From Burkholderiaceae bacterium 16 (GTDB lineage Bacteria; Pseudomonadota; Gammaproteobacteria; Burkholderiales; Burkholderiaceae): DNA of 64,000 bases. The position numbers and the translations under genes are program-made. Location: positions 1 to 64,000 of the forward strand of contig JYOD01000037.1 of the NCBI GenBank assembly GCA_000955785.1, written 5' to 3'. Numbering within the stretch: the first letter of the stretch is position 1; every line of letters begins with the position of its first letter. A model generated the notes under the pieces. The model searched no databases. It saw only the letters and a list, made by a program, of their open reading frames with translations, and was not told the DNA's origin. Below are positions 17,451 to 26,400 of the stretch, one piece after another.

Positions 17451-18926
17451 ATGGACTACGGCTTGCTGGTCTCTACCTTCACGCGCCAGCTCGACGGGCG
17501 CAAGCTCACCCAGCAACGGCTGCTGTACGAATGCCTGCGCGGCGCCATCCTCGATGGCAGGATTGCCCAGGGCAGCCAGCTGATCGCCACGCGCACGCTG
17601 GCGGCGGAACTCGGGATGGCGCGCAACTCGGTGATCTACGCCTACGAGAGCCTCGCCGCGGAGGGCTTCGTGGTATCGACACGGCATGGCACTACGGTCG
17701 CGCGCGTGGGTCTGGCACGAGCCGGCCATAGCCCGGGGGCGGTCAAACGCGTCGCCGAACTATCGCGCCGCGTGCGAGGCCTGCGGCGCAATGGCGATCG
17801 CATGCACGACTTGCTGCCGTTCGTGCCCGGCGTGCCGGACCTCGAAGCGTTTCCGCTGGCGGCGTGGCGGCGCTGCGTCGAGCGCGCGTGGCGCCAGCTC
17901 GGGCCCCACCACCTTGGCTATGGCAGGATCGAAGGGCAGCCCGCACTGCGCCATGCCATCGCCGAATACCTGAAGGTATCGCGCGGGGTGCGCTGCGAGA
18001 TGGACCAGGTCTTCATCACCGACGGCACCCAGACCAGCCTTGACCTGTGCGCGCGCATGCTGGCCGACCCCGGCGACACAGCCTGGATCGAGAACCCCGG
18101 CTATGGCGGCGCGCGGGCCGCCTTCCAGTCCGCCGGCCTCCGGCTGGAACCCGTGGCCGTCGACGCGGACGGGCTGGCGCCCCGGCCCGAACAGTGGCAC
18201 GACGCGCCGCCGCGGCTGATCTACATCACGCCGTCGCACCAGTACCCGCTGGGCTCCATCCTCAGCCTGGAACGCCGCCTCGGGCTGATAGAAGACGCCC
18301 GCGCCGCCGGTGCCTGGATCGTGGAGGACGACTACGACAGCGAGTTCCGCCGCGGCGGCGTGCCGCTCTCGGCGGTGCAGGGGCTCAGCGAAGACGCGCC
18401 CGTGATCTACCTGGGCACCTTCAGCAAGACGATGTTCCCGGCCCTGCGCCTGGGCTTCATGGTGGTGCCGCGCTACCTGGCCGCATCCATCGCCGGCACG
18501 CTGGGGGAAATCGCCCGGCGCGGCCATGTGGCCGAGCAGATTGCACTGGCTGATTTCATCGACAGCGGCCAGTTCGCCCGTCACCTGCGCCGCATGCGCC
18601 AGCGCTACGGGCAACGCCGCGATGCACTGGAAGCCGCACTGGATCGGCACCTGCGCGCCAGGGTGACGGTCTCGGCCAGCGCCGGCGGCATGCACCTGTC
18701 GGCGCGCCTGGAACTGCCTCTTGCCGATACCGTGGTCAGCCGCGCGGCGCGTGAGCAAGGACTGATCGTGCGGCCGCTTAGCACCTACCGTTTGCCCGGC
18801 ACGCCGCTGGCGCAGTACAACGGCTTCGTGTTCGGCTACGCCGGCGTGCCTCCCGGCGCCATCGACGGGCTGATCGCGCGGCTGGCACAGGTGATCGACG
18901 CACTGCGACCGCAGCAGGGATCGTAA
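17451..18926 (+). CDS. MocR-type regulator (GntR helix-turn-helix fused to aminotransferase)
   Basis: Residues 1-85 form a GntR winged helix (QRLLYECLRGAILDGRI, LIATRTLAAELGMARNSVIYAYE). Residues about 115-491 are a fold-type I aminotransferase domain with the PLP lysine at 326 in GTFSKTMFP and DDYDSEFR upstream. Such proteins usually sense PLP or an amino-acid derivative and act as activators or repressors of a neighbouring gene. Here the neighbour is the divergent PPOX-fold protein, which matches the common pairing of PdxR-like regulators with vitamin B6-related genes. PLP is therefore a plausible effector, though this PPOX protein is not the biosynthetic PdxH. Confidence 0.88.
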   Translation: MDYGLLVSTFTRQLDGRKLTQQRLLYECLRGAILDGRIAQGSQLIATRTLAAELGMARNSVIYAYESLAAEGFVVSTRHGTTVARVGLARAGHSPGAVKRVAELSRRVRGLRRNGDRMHDLLPFVPGVPDLEAFPLAAWRRCVERAWRQLGPHHLGYGRIEGQPALRHAIAEYLKVSRGVRCEMDQVFITDGTQTSLDLCARMLADPGDTAWIENPGYGGARAAFQSAGLRLEPVAVDADGLAPRPEQWHDAPPRLIYITPSHQYPLGSILSLERRLGLIEDARAAGAWIVEDDYDSEFRRGGVPLSAVQGLSEDAPVIYLGTFSKTMFPALRLGFMVVPRYLAASIAGTLGEIARRGHVAEQIALADFIDSGQFARHLRRMRQRYGQRRDALEAALDRHLRARVTVSASAGGMHLSARLELPLADTVVSRAAREQGLIVRPLSTYRLPGTPLAQYNGFVFGYAGVPPGAIDGLIARLAQVIDALRPQQGS

Positions 18927-19423
18927 AAGCGCGGCGTCGAACACCACTCTTGGGAGTCGGCCTGCTTGCCGCCTGCATTACTCCCACGGGACTTCCAAGT
19001 TCCGCGTGCTGGCAGGCGAGTATGCAAGCACCGACGCCGCGCTCCGTGCGCTGCGCCGCAATAGCGACCCGGGTGGCGAACATGGCGGCATTGTCGAAAT
19101 GGTGGAGGCGCCTGGCTGACAAGCCGCTCGATCCGCTCGCACGGGAACCCGCCATGCCATTGCCGTGGTGCCGCTGCTGGCATGGATTGGGCTCTGGGCA
19201 CCGACGAGCTTTCGTCCTCGTGCCATGGGCCCGAGGAGGCCTTCCTGGCTTGCTGGCCGAGCCGCGAGTGCCGAACGGCAAGTGGACAAGGTTCTACATG
19301 GTGACTTAGCTGGCCTTCACGGCGGGCGAGATCATCCCGCTACCCGGCGAACTGCAGGCGCGGCTACACCTGCAAGGAACGCAAATGGTGCTGCTGCCGA
19401 TGAATGTGGCGTGACGGCACGCT
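18927..19423. other. 497-base gap with coding-like fragments, no intact gene
   Basis: No gene with a credible start and family signal. One plus frame reads KFRVLAGEYASTDAALRALR and stops at a TGA. Another reads WTRFYMVT, TAG, then LAFTAGEIIPLPGELQARL to a TGA just before the universal stress gene. The second would be continuous if the TAG were CAG. These look like decayed coding pieces but I cannot name the family. Confidence 0.4.
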
Positions 19424-19849
19424 CTACCTGACCAGCGTCACCGGCACGCGCGACATGCGTATCAGCTTGTTGGTCAGCCTCCCCGCCAGCAGCGCGCCGA
19501 CTGCCGTACGCCCCGCGGTGCCCATCACGATGGCATCGCAGTCGTTCGCCGCCGCAACCTGCGCAATGGTCTGCGCCACATTGCCCACCTTGATCTGCGC
19601 GACATACCTGGCCCCGGCGTCGTCCAGGATGCTCCGGGCATCGCGCAGCGCCGCCTCACCGCTTGCTTCTTCGAGCTTGCGCAAGGCGGACAGCGAGTGA
19701 AAGGCCGACGCCCGGCCGGATTCCAGCGGCGGCTGGACATTGAGCAGCACCACCTCGGACACGCAGCGGTCCCGGAACATGAAGGCGGCATGACGCACCG
19801 CGTCCAGCGCGTGCGCAGAGCCGTTGACGGGCACCAGAACTCTCAGCAT
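19424..19849 (-). CDS. Universal stress protein, UspA family
   Basis: A 141-residue single Usp domain. It begins [21 protein letters not shown], the usual first strand and helix, and ends [33 protein letters not shown], a variant of the ATP-binding G-2X-G-9X-G pattern. Expected to be a cytoplasmic dimer made under starvation or redox stress. A longer frame runs upstream, but AGGAAAGG eight bases before ATG 19849 decides the start. It is divergent from mutS. Confidence 0.9.
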   Translation of the reverse strand: MLRVLVPVNGSAHALDAVRHAAFMFRDRCVSEVVLLNVQPPLESGRASAFHSLSALRKLEEASGEAALRDARSILDDAGARYVAQIKVGNVAQTIAQVAAANDCDAIVMGTAGRTAVGALLAGRLTNKLIRMSRVPVTLVR

Positions 19850-20207
19850 GTCGAACACCTTTCCTTGTCTCAATCGTTTCGCCTGTCGTCCAGGCCCGGC
19901 TATCTGGAATCTATATAAGTTCGGGCGGCGCAAATATTCTGTAAAGAGACTGGCGGCGGTGTATTTTTTTTGTAAAGACCCTGGCTGCCCCCGACTGCCC
20001 GGCCATGTCTCCCCGGCCCCATCCCGCACCCTTCCTGCACCCTTCCATGCCCTTCCCGCCCCCTTCCGCGCCCGGCTCGCAGTAAAATGCCCGTTTTATC
20101 CGCGCCCGCCCCATCCACGGCGCCTGCCGCGTACGCCGCGCCAGGGCCGCAGGCCGCCGGAGTACCCGAAAACAGGCGGTTTCGCCAAAGCCGCCCGAGA
20201 GGATTGC
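19850..20207. other. Divergent usp/mutS control region with direct repeats and a pyrimidine tract
   Basis: Contains an 18-base direct repeat, TGTAAAGANNCTGGCNGC, at 19940-19957 and 19971-19988, start-to-start 31 bases or about three helical turns. Between the copies is a run of eight Ts. Then, at about 20000-20075, comes a strongly pyrimidine-rich stretch built of loosely repeated CCCTTCC units. TAAAAT at 20083-20088 may serve as a mutS -10 box but has no good partner. An open frame running through into mutS is not considered coding. Confidence 0.55.
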
Positions 20208-22901
20208 ATGTCCGTAGAACCCCGACAGTCCGCCAAGACCGAGCCAAAGGCCGGTGCCGCGGAAAAGCACACGCCCATGATGGCGCAGTACCTTGGCCTG
20301 AAAGCCGACCATCCGGACACCTTGCTGTTCTACCGGATGGGCGACTTCTACGAGCTTTTCCACGACGATGCCGAGAAAGCCTCGCGCCTGCTCGATATCA
20401 CGCTGACATCACGCGGCTCTTCCAACGGCGTGCCGATCCGCATGGCGGGCATCCCTTTCCATTCGGTGGACCAGTACCTCGCGCGGCTGGTCAAGCTGGG
20501 CGAATCGGTGGCGATCTGCGAACAGATCGGCGACCCGGCCACCAGCAAGGGGCCGGTGGAGCGCAAGGTGGTGCGCATCGTCACGCCGGGCACGCTGACC
20601 GACGCCGCGCTCCTGCCGGACAAGGCCGATACCTACCTGATGGCGGTGCATCAGCAAACCACGCGCCGCGGCGTCAGCAAGACCGGCCTGGCCTGGCTCA
20701 ACCTCGCCAGCGGCGAGCTGCGCCTGATGGAGTGCGAGGTGTCGCAACTGGGCCGCGAGCTGGAGCGGATTCGCCCGGCCGAACTGCTGTTTGCCGACGG
20801 CATCGAATTGCCGGCCCTGGCCTGCGCGCGGACCCGGCTGCCCGAATGGCATTTCGACCAGGAAGCCGGCACCCGCCGCCTGCGCGAGCAGCTCGCTGTG
20901 GCCAGCCTCGATCCGTTCGGCTGCGCCGGGCTGGGCGCTGCGCTCGGCGCGGCTGGCGCGTTGCTCAACTATGCCGCGTCCACCCAGGGGCAATCGCTGC
21001 GCCACGTGAAGGGCGTGACGGTGGAGCGCGAGTCGGAGTTCGTCGGCCTGGACACCGCCACCCGGCGTAACCTGGAGTTGACCGAAACGCTGCGCGGCGG
21101 CGAATCGCCGACGCTGTTCTCGCTGCTGGACACCTGCGCCACCGCCATGGGCAGCCGCCTGCTGCGCCACTGGCTGCACCATCCGCTGCGCGACAGCACG
21201 ATTCCGCAGGCACGCCAGCAGGCCATCGGCGCCATGCTCGGCCAGGGCACCGATGCACTGCGCGCGGCGCTGCGCCGGCTGTCCGACGTGGAGCGGATCA
21301 CCGCGCGCCTTGCCCTGATGAATGCGCGTCCGCGCGATTTGTCCTCGCTGCGCGATACGCTGACCGCGCTGCCCGACGTACAGGCCTGCCTGCGCGCTGA
21401 CGATGCCGCGCCGTTGCTGAACCAGACGGTGAGCGAACTGGCTGTGCCCTGGGAATGCCATGCGCTGCTGGTCAGCGCGGTGGCGCCGGAACCGGCCACC
21501 GTCATCCGCGATGGCGGCGTGATCGCCCGCGGCTACGATGCGACGCTGGACGAGCTGCGCGATATCTCCGAGAACTGCGGCCAGTTCCTGGTGGAACTGG
21601 AAGCGCGCGAGCGCACCCGCACCGGCATCGCCAACCTGCGCGTGGAGTACAACCGCGTGCATGGCTTCTACATCGAAGTGACCAACGGCCAGGCCGACAA
21701 GGTCCCTGACGACTATCGCCGCCGCCAGACGCTGAAGAACGCCGAGCGCTACATTACGCCCGAGCTCAAGGCCTTCGAAGACAAGGCGCTGTCGGCGCAG
21801 GACCGCGCGCTGGCACGGGAGAAGCTGCTCTACGATGCGCTGCTGCAACAGTTGCTGCCTCATATCGGCGAGTTGCAACGCGTGGCGGGCGCGCTGGCCC
21901 GGCTCGACGTGCTGGCCGCCCTGGCCGAGCGCGCGCAGACGCTGGACTGGACCCAGCCCGAGCGCGTCGACGAGAACGTGATCGACATCGTGCAAGGCCG
22001 GCATCCGGTGGTGGAGGGCCAGCTCGCCGCGGAATCCGTGCCGTTCATCGCCAACGACTGCCAGTTGACCGAAGCGCGCAAACTACTGCTGATCACCGGC
22101 CCGAACATGGGCGGCAAGTCGACCTTCATGCGCCAGACGGCGCTGATCGTGCTGCTGGCCTGCGTGGGCGCCTACGTGCCGGCACGGCGCGCGGTGATCG
22201 GTCCGATCGACCGCATCTTCACCCGCATCGGCGCCGCCGACGACCTGGCGGGCGGGCGCTCCACCTTCATGGTGGAAATGACCGAAGCCGCCGGCATCCT
22301 GCACAACGCCACACCGGCCAGCCTGGTGCTGATGGACGAGATCGGGCGCGGCACTTCGACCTTCGACGGCCTCGCGCTGGCGTGGGCGATCGCGCGCCAC
22401 CTGCTGGCACACAACCGCAGCCATACGCTGTTCGCCACGCATTACTTCGAGCTGACGCAACTGCCGCAGGAATTCGCGCAGGCGGCCAACGTCCATTTGT
22501 CGGCGGTCGAGCATGGCGATGGCATCGTGTTCCTGCACGCCGTGCAGGATGGCCCTGCCAGCCAGAGCTACGGCCTGCAGGTCGCACAGCTGGCAGGTGT
22601 GCCGCAGCCGGTGATCCGCGCGGCCCGCAAGCACCTGGCGTGGCTGGAGCAGCAATCGGCGGATGCCACGCCCACGCCCCAGCTCGACCTGTTTGCCGCA
22701 CCACCGTCGCCGCTGGACGACGATGACGACGACTACACGGAGCGGGACAGCGGGCCGCCGGCCAGCGCCATCTCGCCGCAGCAGGCTGCACTGCTCGACG
22801 CGGTCGCCGAGCTGGACCCGGACAGCCTGACCCCGCGTGACGCGCTCGACGCGCTCTATCGCTTGCAGGCGCTCGCCAGGGACGCAGTAGCCACCGCATG
22901 A
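20208..22901 (+). CDS. mutS: DNA mismatch repair protein MutS
   Basis: Recognises mismatches and small loops and recruits MutL. ATG 20208 follows GAGAGGATT and leads into [34 protein letters not shown], the mismatch-reading N-terminal domain with its Phe-x-Glu wedge (FYE). The ATPase domain carries Walker A GPNMGGKS at 631-638, then [18 protein letters not shown] and THYFELTQL. The C-terminal clamp region ends at residue 897, slightly longer than E. coli because of an acidic insertion (DDDDDDY) before the last helices. The next gene starts within its stop codon. Confidence 0.97.
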   Translation: MSVEPRQSAKTEPKAGAAEKHTPMMAQYLGLKADHPDTLLFYRMGDFYELFHDDAEKASRLLDITLTSRGSSNGVPIRMAGIPFHSVDQYLARLVKLGESVAICEQIGDPATSKGPVERKVVRIVTPGTLTDAALLPDKADTYLMAVHQQTTRRGVSKTGLAWLNLASGELRLMECEVSQLGRELERIRPAELLFADGIELPALACARTRLPEWHFDQEAGTRRLREQLAVASLDPFGCAGLGAALGAAGALLNYAASTQGQSLRHVKGVTVERESEFVGLDTATRRNLELTETLRGGESPTLFSLLDTCATAMGSRLLRHWLHHPLRDSTIPQARQQAIGAMLGQGTDALRAALRRLSDVERITARLALMNARPRDLSSLRDTLTALPDVQACLRADDAAPLLNQTVSELAVPWECHALLVSAVAPEPATVIRDGGVIARGYDATLDELRDISENCGQFLVELEARERTRTGIANLRVEYNRVHGFYIEVTNGQADKVPDDYRRRQTLKNAERYITPELKAFEDKALSAQDRALAREKLLYDALLQQLLPHIGELQRVAGALARLDVLAALAERAQTLDWTQPERVDENVIDIVQGRHPVVEGQLAAESVPFIANDCQLTEARKLLLITGPNMGGKSTFMRQTALIVLLACVGAYVPARRAVIGPIDRIFTRIGAADDLAGGRSTFMVEMTEAAGILHNATPASLVLMDEIGRGTSTFDGLALAWAIARHLLAHNRSHTLFATHYFELTQLPQEFAQAANVHLSAVEHGDGIVFLHAVQDGPASQSYGLQVAQLAGVPQPVIRAARKHLAWLEQQSADATPTPQLDLFAAPPSPLDDDDDDYTERDSGPPASAISPQQAALLDAVAELDPDSLTPRDALDALYRLQALARDAVATA

Positions 22902-23995
22902 TGCCAATCCGGCTCGTGGGCGAGCGCATGCAACGATCGGGGTACGCTGCCGAGCCAACCGCTGCGCGTGCGCGGCCGCCTGGCGGCCTGGCGCGGTTTG
23001 CCACACTGGGCATATTGATGGCGTTGCAGGCACTGCCTGGCCAGGCGCTGGCTGACCGCGCCCGCGGCCCGGCTGCCGAGCTGGTGCGCGTCGCCTTGAT
23101 TGCCGATCAGCCGCAGTGGCCGGCTGCCGAGACGGGCACCACCCGCCTGCTTGATTTCGTGGCCGCGCGCCGTCTCGATTTCGTCGTCCATCTGGGCGGG
23201 ATCAAGGGCGACACCGAATCCTGCGGCGATGCCTTGCTCACCGTTCGCCAGCGCTTGCTCGACCAGTCGCCCCTGCCGCTCGTCTACCTGCCCGGCGAAA
23301 CCGACTGGGCGGAATGCCAACGCGCCGCGAACGGCCGCTTCGATGCCGTGGAGCGGCTGAACCGGCTGCGTGAGCTGTTCTACCCGGCGGATACCACGCT
23401 TGGCCAGCGCGTCCTTCCGCTGACACGGCAATCCGACCAGGCCACCTTCCGCAGCTATCGGGAAAACGTGCGCTGGAGCGCCGGCAATGTGATGCTGGTG
23501 GGACTGAACCTGCCTGGCGACAACAATCACTATCGTTCGGAAGGCGGCCGCAACGGTGAGTTCGAGGATCGCCGCGAGGCCAACCGCCAGTGGCTGGCGC
23601 GCGCTTTTTCGCTGGCGCAGCAGCGCAACCTGCCCGGCATCGTGGTGCTGGCGCATGCCGACCCGCAGTTCGGCAACGGCTGGGAACAGCGCGGCAACCC
23701 TTCCTTGTTCGATGGCTTCCTGCGCCGCCGCGCGCGCGACGGCTTCCTGGAGTTCAAGCGGCAGTTGCGGGAGCTGGCCGGTCGCTATCGGGGCCAGGTC
23801 CTGCTGGTGCACACCGGCCCGGGCGGCTTCGGCATCGACAGGCCGCTCAAGGATGCCAGCGGCAAGACACTGCGTAACGTCTCTCGCGTGGTCCTGCCCA
23901 GCGGCGCTCCCGGCCAGTACGCCGAACTGGCGATCACCCCTGGTTCGCCGTCGCTGTTCGAAGTCATGCTCAAGGATGGCCCCGAAGCGGAGTAA
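22898..23995 (+). CDS. Exported metallophosphoesterase-like protein
   Basis: A 365-residue protein whose ATG overlaps the mutS stop (ATGATG), so translation is probably coupled. An N-terminal hydrophobic stretch (about 30-52, [15 protein letters not shown]) looks like a signal peptide. The body resembles calcineurin-like phosphoesterases in layout: [46 protein letters not shown]. However, the classic metal motifs (DxH, GNHD, GHxH) are altered: LGGIKGD replaces GD, GETDW replaces GNHD, and a final GHxH is missing. Catalysis is therefore uncertain. It may be a degenerate periplasmic relative. Confidence 0.7.
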   Translation: MMPIRLVGERMQRSGYAAEPTAARARPPGGLARFATLGILMALQALPGQALADRARGPAAELVRVALIADQPQWPAAETGTTRLLDFVAARRLDFVVHLGGIKGDTESCGDALLTVRQRLLDQSPLPLVYLPGETDWAECQRAANGRFDAVERLNRLRELFYPADTTLGQRVLPLTRQSDQATFRSYRENVRWSAGNVMLVGLNLPGDNNHYRSEGGRNGEFEDRREANRQWLARAFSLAQQRNLPGIVVLAHADPQFGNGWEQRGNPSLFDGFLRRRARDGFLEFKRQLRELAGRYRGQVLLVHTGPGGFGIDRPLKDASGKTLRNVSRVVLPSGAPGQYAELAITPGSPSLFEVMLKDGPEAE

Positions 23996-24040
23996 AGACG
24001 CACCGGGCGCATCGGGTGCATCCAATGCCGCGAGCCCAAC

Positions 24041-24067
24041 AAAAAAGCCGGCAAGGCCGGCTTATTC
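24041..24067. terminator. Bidirectional terminator
   Basis: AAGCCGGC, three bases, GCCGGCTT with an A-run on the left and TTATT on the right, between the phosphoesterase-like gene (plus) and the converging FKBP gene (minus). Confidence 0.8.
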
Positions 24068-24104
24068 GCGGGTACTGCAGCGAGGTCTCGCGCGCGCCTC
24101 GCAC

Positions 24105-24638
24105 TCAGTGCAAGGTGCGGCTGCTATCGCCTTCGTCGTCCTCATCCTCGTCCACGACTTCGATGCCCGAGGCACCATGCGCGTGGCCGTGCTGCACTTC
24201 GTCGGCCGTAGCTTCGCGCACTTCGGCCACCTGCAGCCAGAAACGCAGTGCCATGCCCGCCAGCGGATGGTTGCCGTCCAGCACCACCTTGTCTTCCGCG
24301 ACGTCGGTCACCGTGTAGATGATCGAGTCCTCGTCATCGCCGTCTTCCGGCACGCCTTCGAACTGCATGCCGATTTCCAGCGGCTCGGGAAAGCGGTCGC
24401 GCGGCTCGACCTTCACCATGTCGGCGTCGTAGTCGCCGAAGGCTTCCTCGGGCTCGAGCTGCAACTGGGTTTCGAAGCCGGCTTCATGGCCTTCCAGCGC
24501 TTCCTCGATCTTGGGGAACGTGCCATCATATCCGCCGTGCAAGTAAACCATCGGCTCATCCGACTCCTCGATCAGATTGCCCTGCGCATCCGACAGCTTG
24601 TACACCACGGATACCACCGTGTTCTTAGCGATTTTCAA
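24105..24638 (-). CDS. FKBP-type peptidyl-prolyl isomerase, SlyD-like
   Basis: A 177-residue SlyD-type chaperone and isomerase. KNTVVSVVYKLSDAQGNLIEES, VYLHGGYDGTFPKIEEALEG and PEEAFGDYD, then the insert-in-flap region and LAGMALRFWLQVAEVREAT, match the family. The tail has a few histidines (HGHAH) and an acidic stretch rather than the long metal-binding tail of E. coli SlyD. The start is TTG 24638 with GGAG ten bases upstream, giving the usual KIAKNTVVS opening; ATG 24665 is possible but would overlap the divergent gene. Only 11 bases separate the two divergent start codons. Confidence 0.88.
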   Translation of the reverse strand: MKIAKNTVVSVVYKLSDAQGNLIEESDEPMVYLHGGYDGTFPKIEEALEGHEAGFETQLQLEPEEAFGDYDADMVKVEPRDRFPEPLEIGMQFEGVPEDGDDEDSIIYTVTDVAEDKVVLDGNHPLAGMALRFWLQVAEVREATADEVQHGHAHGASGIEVVDEDEDDEGDSSRTLH

Positions 24639-24649
24639 TTCTTGACTCC

Positions 24650-25858
24650 ATGAACGATTCCGCATTATACGCGCAGGCCTTGCCCCCCGGCCCCGTCGAT
24701 CCCGACGCGCCACTCGCCTTGCTGGGAGGCATGACGCCGGCCGCTTTCATGCGCGATATCTGGCAACGCAAACCCCTGCTGATCCGACAAGCGGTACCGG
24801 GAATCGAGCCGCCGGTATCGCGCGAGTCGCTTTTCGAACTAGCCGACCGCGACGACGTCGAGTCGCGCCTGATATCGCACTTCCGCAACCGCTGGAAGCT
24901 CGAGCAAGGCCCCTTCGCCGCCGATAACCTGCCCTCGCGCAAAGCCCGCCAATGGACCTTGCTCGTGCAGGGCGTTAACCTCCACGATAGTGCAGCCGCG
25001 GCTTTGTTGGGACAATTCCGTTTCGCCCCCGATGCGCGCCTGGACGATCTGATGATCAGCTACGCCACCGATGGCGGCGGCGTGGGCCCGCACTTCGACT
25101 CCTACGACGTATTCCTGTTGCAAGTATCGGGCCGGCGCCGCTGGCGCATCTCGTCCCAGGCCAAGCTTGACCTGGTCCCGGACCTGCCCCTGAAGATCCT
25201 GTCGGACTTCACCCCGGAAGAGGAATGGGTGCTGGAGCCGGGCGATATGCTTTACCTGCCACCCCAGTACGCCCACGACGGCGTCGCCGAAGGCGAGTGC
25301 ATGACCTACTCGATCGGCTTCCGGGCTCCCGCGTACCGCGAGCTGGCAGGGCACTTCCTGGCATGGCTGTCGGAAACGGTCGAGGACAACGAGGATCTGG
25401 GCGGCCGCTATGCCGATCCGGGTGAGGCGGCCACGGCATATCCGGCCCAACTGCCGGCCCAGATGGTGCGTGCCGTGACCGAACGGCTGAGTGCCCTGCG
25501 TTGGTCGGGTGGCATGGTCTCGGAGTTTCTGGGCGCGCATCTCTCGGAACCCAAGCCGAGTGTCGAGTTTGCAGAAATATCCGAAATCACATTGAAGAAA
25601 TACAACAAACTCGCGCTGGCGCACGGCATCGTGCTTGCGCCGGGATCAATTGCCCTGTATGACCGCACCCATTTCTTTATCAATGGGGAAGCCTACGAAC
25701 CGCCCGGCGCGCTGGCGCGCTGGCTGCGGCAGTTGGCGGACCACCGTTGCCTGAGCGCCGCGGAAGTGGCCGCCTGCGCGGATTTGCCGGACCTGATGGA
25801 GACTTTCCATCACTGGACGCTGGAAGGATGGCTGCAATTTGCACCATCTGCCCTGTAA
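24650..25858 (+). CDS. JmjC-type ribosomal oxygenase (RoxA/YcfD-like, 50S L16 arginine hydroxylase)
   Basis: An Fe(II)/2-oxoglutarate dioxygenase of the bacterial ribosomal-oxygenase group, which in E. coli hydroxylates an arginine of L16. The N-terminal FMRDIWQRKPLLIRQA and SRLISHFRNRWKLEQGPF are group landmarks. The metal triad is H148, D150 (GPHFDSYDVFLLQ) and H209 (YAHDG). WVLEPGDMLYLPPQYAHDGVAEGECMTYSIGFR follows, then the winged-helix-like C-terminal domain. The substrate is inferred from family. Its ATG lies 11 bases from the divergent FKBP start, so its promoter must lie within that gene. Confidence 0.88.
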   Translation: MNDSALYAQALPPGPVDPDAPLALLGGMTPAAFMRDIWQRKPLLIRQAVPGIEPPVSRESLFELADRDDVESRLISHFRNRWKLEQGPFAADNLPSRKARQWTLLVQGVNLHDSAAAALLGQFRFAPDARLDDLMISYATDGGGVGPHFDSYDVFLLQVSGRRRWRISSQAKLDLVPDLPLKILSDFTPEEEWVLEPGDMLYLPPQYAHDGVAEGECMTYSIGFRAPAYRELAGHFLAWLSETVEDNEDLGGRYADPGEAATAYPAQLPAQMVRAVTERLSALRWSGGMVSEFLGAHLSEPKPSVEFAEISEITLKKYNKLALAHGIVLAPGSIALYDRTHFFINGEAYEPPGALARWLRQLADHRCLSAAEVAACADLPDLMETFHHWTLEGWLQFAPSAL

Positions 25859-25894
25859 TAATCCGTAACAAGCAAAAACAGCAAAAGAGAGCGC

Positions 25895-25923
25895 TACACA
25901 AGCCGGGAAAACGCGGATATAAT
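25895..25923 (+). promoter_or_regulatory. Promoter of the small lipoprotein gene
   Basis: TACACA, 17 bases, perfect TATAAT (25918-25923). It predicts a leader of roughly 125 bases. A second candidate (TTGTCG 25956, 17 bases, TATTTT 25979) would give a shorter one. Confidence 0.7.
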
Positions 25924-25998
25924 CGTCGGCTGGCTAGTACTGTGTACCACTGCATTTGTCGGCACCCGGGAGAGCCTCTATTTTGCAGTTCAAGAGCG

Positions 25999-26016
25999 AT
26001 AATTACCGGTAATTAT
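25999..26016. promoter_or_regulatory. 18-base perfect palindrome in the lipoprotein leader
   Basis: ATAATTACCGGTAATTAT is a spacer-free perfect palindrome, AT-rich in a GC-rich genome. It lies 42 bases upstream of the start codon and downstream of both candidate promoters. It could be a repressor site acting as a roadblock, or a structural element of the leader RNA. Confidence 0.55.
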
Positions 26017-26057
26017 TCATCGCCTGTTTTTCTGTTATTAAAGTTAAAGGACGAACA

Positions 26058-26288
26058 ATGAAGAAGTCTCTCCTGATCGCATCGCTGCTCGCCGCCGTTG
26101 CTCTCGCCGCCTGCGGCAAGAAGGAAGAAGCCGCCGCACCGGCACCGGAAGCTTCGGCTCCGGCTGCTGCTGCCCCGGCTGAAGCATCGGCTCCGGCTGC
26201 TGCCGCTCCCGCTGCTGAAGCATCGGCTCCGGCCGCTGAAGCATCGGCTCCGGCTGCTGACGCATCGGCTCCGGCTGCTAAGCAGTAA
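26058..26288 (+). CDS. Small Ala/Pro-rich lipoprotein
   Basis: A 76-residue protein. The signal peptide MKKSLLIASLLAAVALAAC has a clean lipobox (LAAC, lipidated Cys19). The mature part is GKKEEAAAP followed by tandem variants of an EASAPAA unit to the end. The DNA repeats accordingly (GCATCGGCTCCGGCTGCTG-like units), so length variation by slippage is likely. Expected to be a flexible outer-membrane-anchored spacer. TAAAGGACG is its ribosome-binding site. It is a single-gene transcript, bounded by its own promoter and a strong terminator, and probably well expressed. Function unknown. Confidence 0.85.
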   Translation: MKKSLLIASLLAAVALAACGKKEEAAAPAPEASAPAAAAPAEASAPAAAAPAAEASAPAAEASAPAADASAPAAKQ

Positions 26289-26303
26289 TCGGTCTCGACC
26301 GAT

Positions 26304-26334
26304 AAAAAAGCCGACCTTCGGGTCGGCTTTTTTT
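26304..26334 (+). terminator. Strong rho-independent terminator
   Basis: AAAAAAGCCGACC, TTCG loop, GGTCGGCTTTTTTT. The stable UUCG tetraloop and T-run lie 16 bases after the lipoprotein stop; the A-run makes it work in both directions against the converging MBL gene. Confidence 0.95.
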
Positions 26335-26400
26335 CGTCCATATTTTCGTCCGGGGGCGTCGCCATCACAACGACGGACCGCCGATCCGGCCCACCCTGCC

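Noticed and set aside
19824..20207. N-terminal extension of mutS with repeated LPAPF-like residues
   Set aside because: The repeats come from the pyrimidine tract, the codons before ATG 20208 overlap the usp promoter region, and MutS homologues start with MAQYLGLKA shortly after the chosen ATG.
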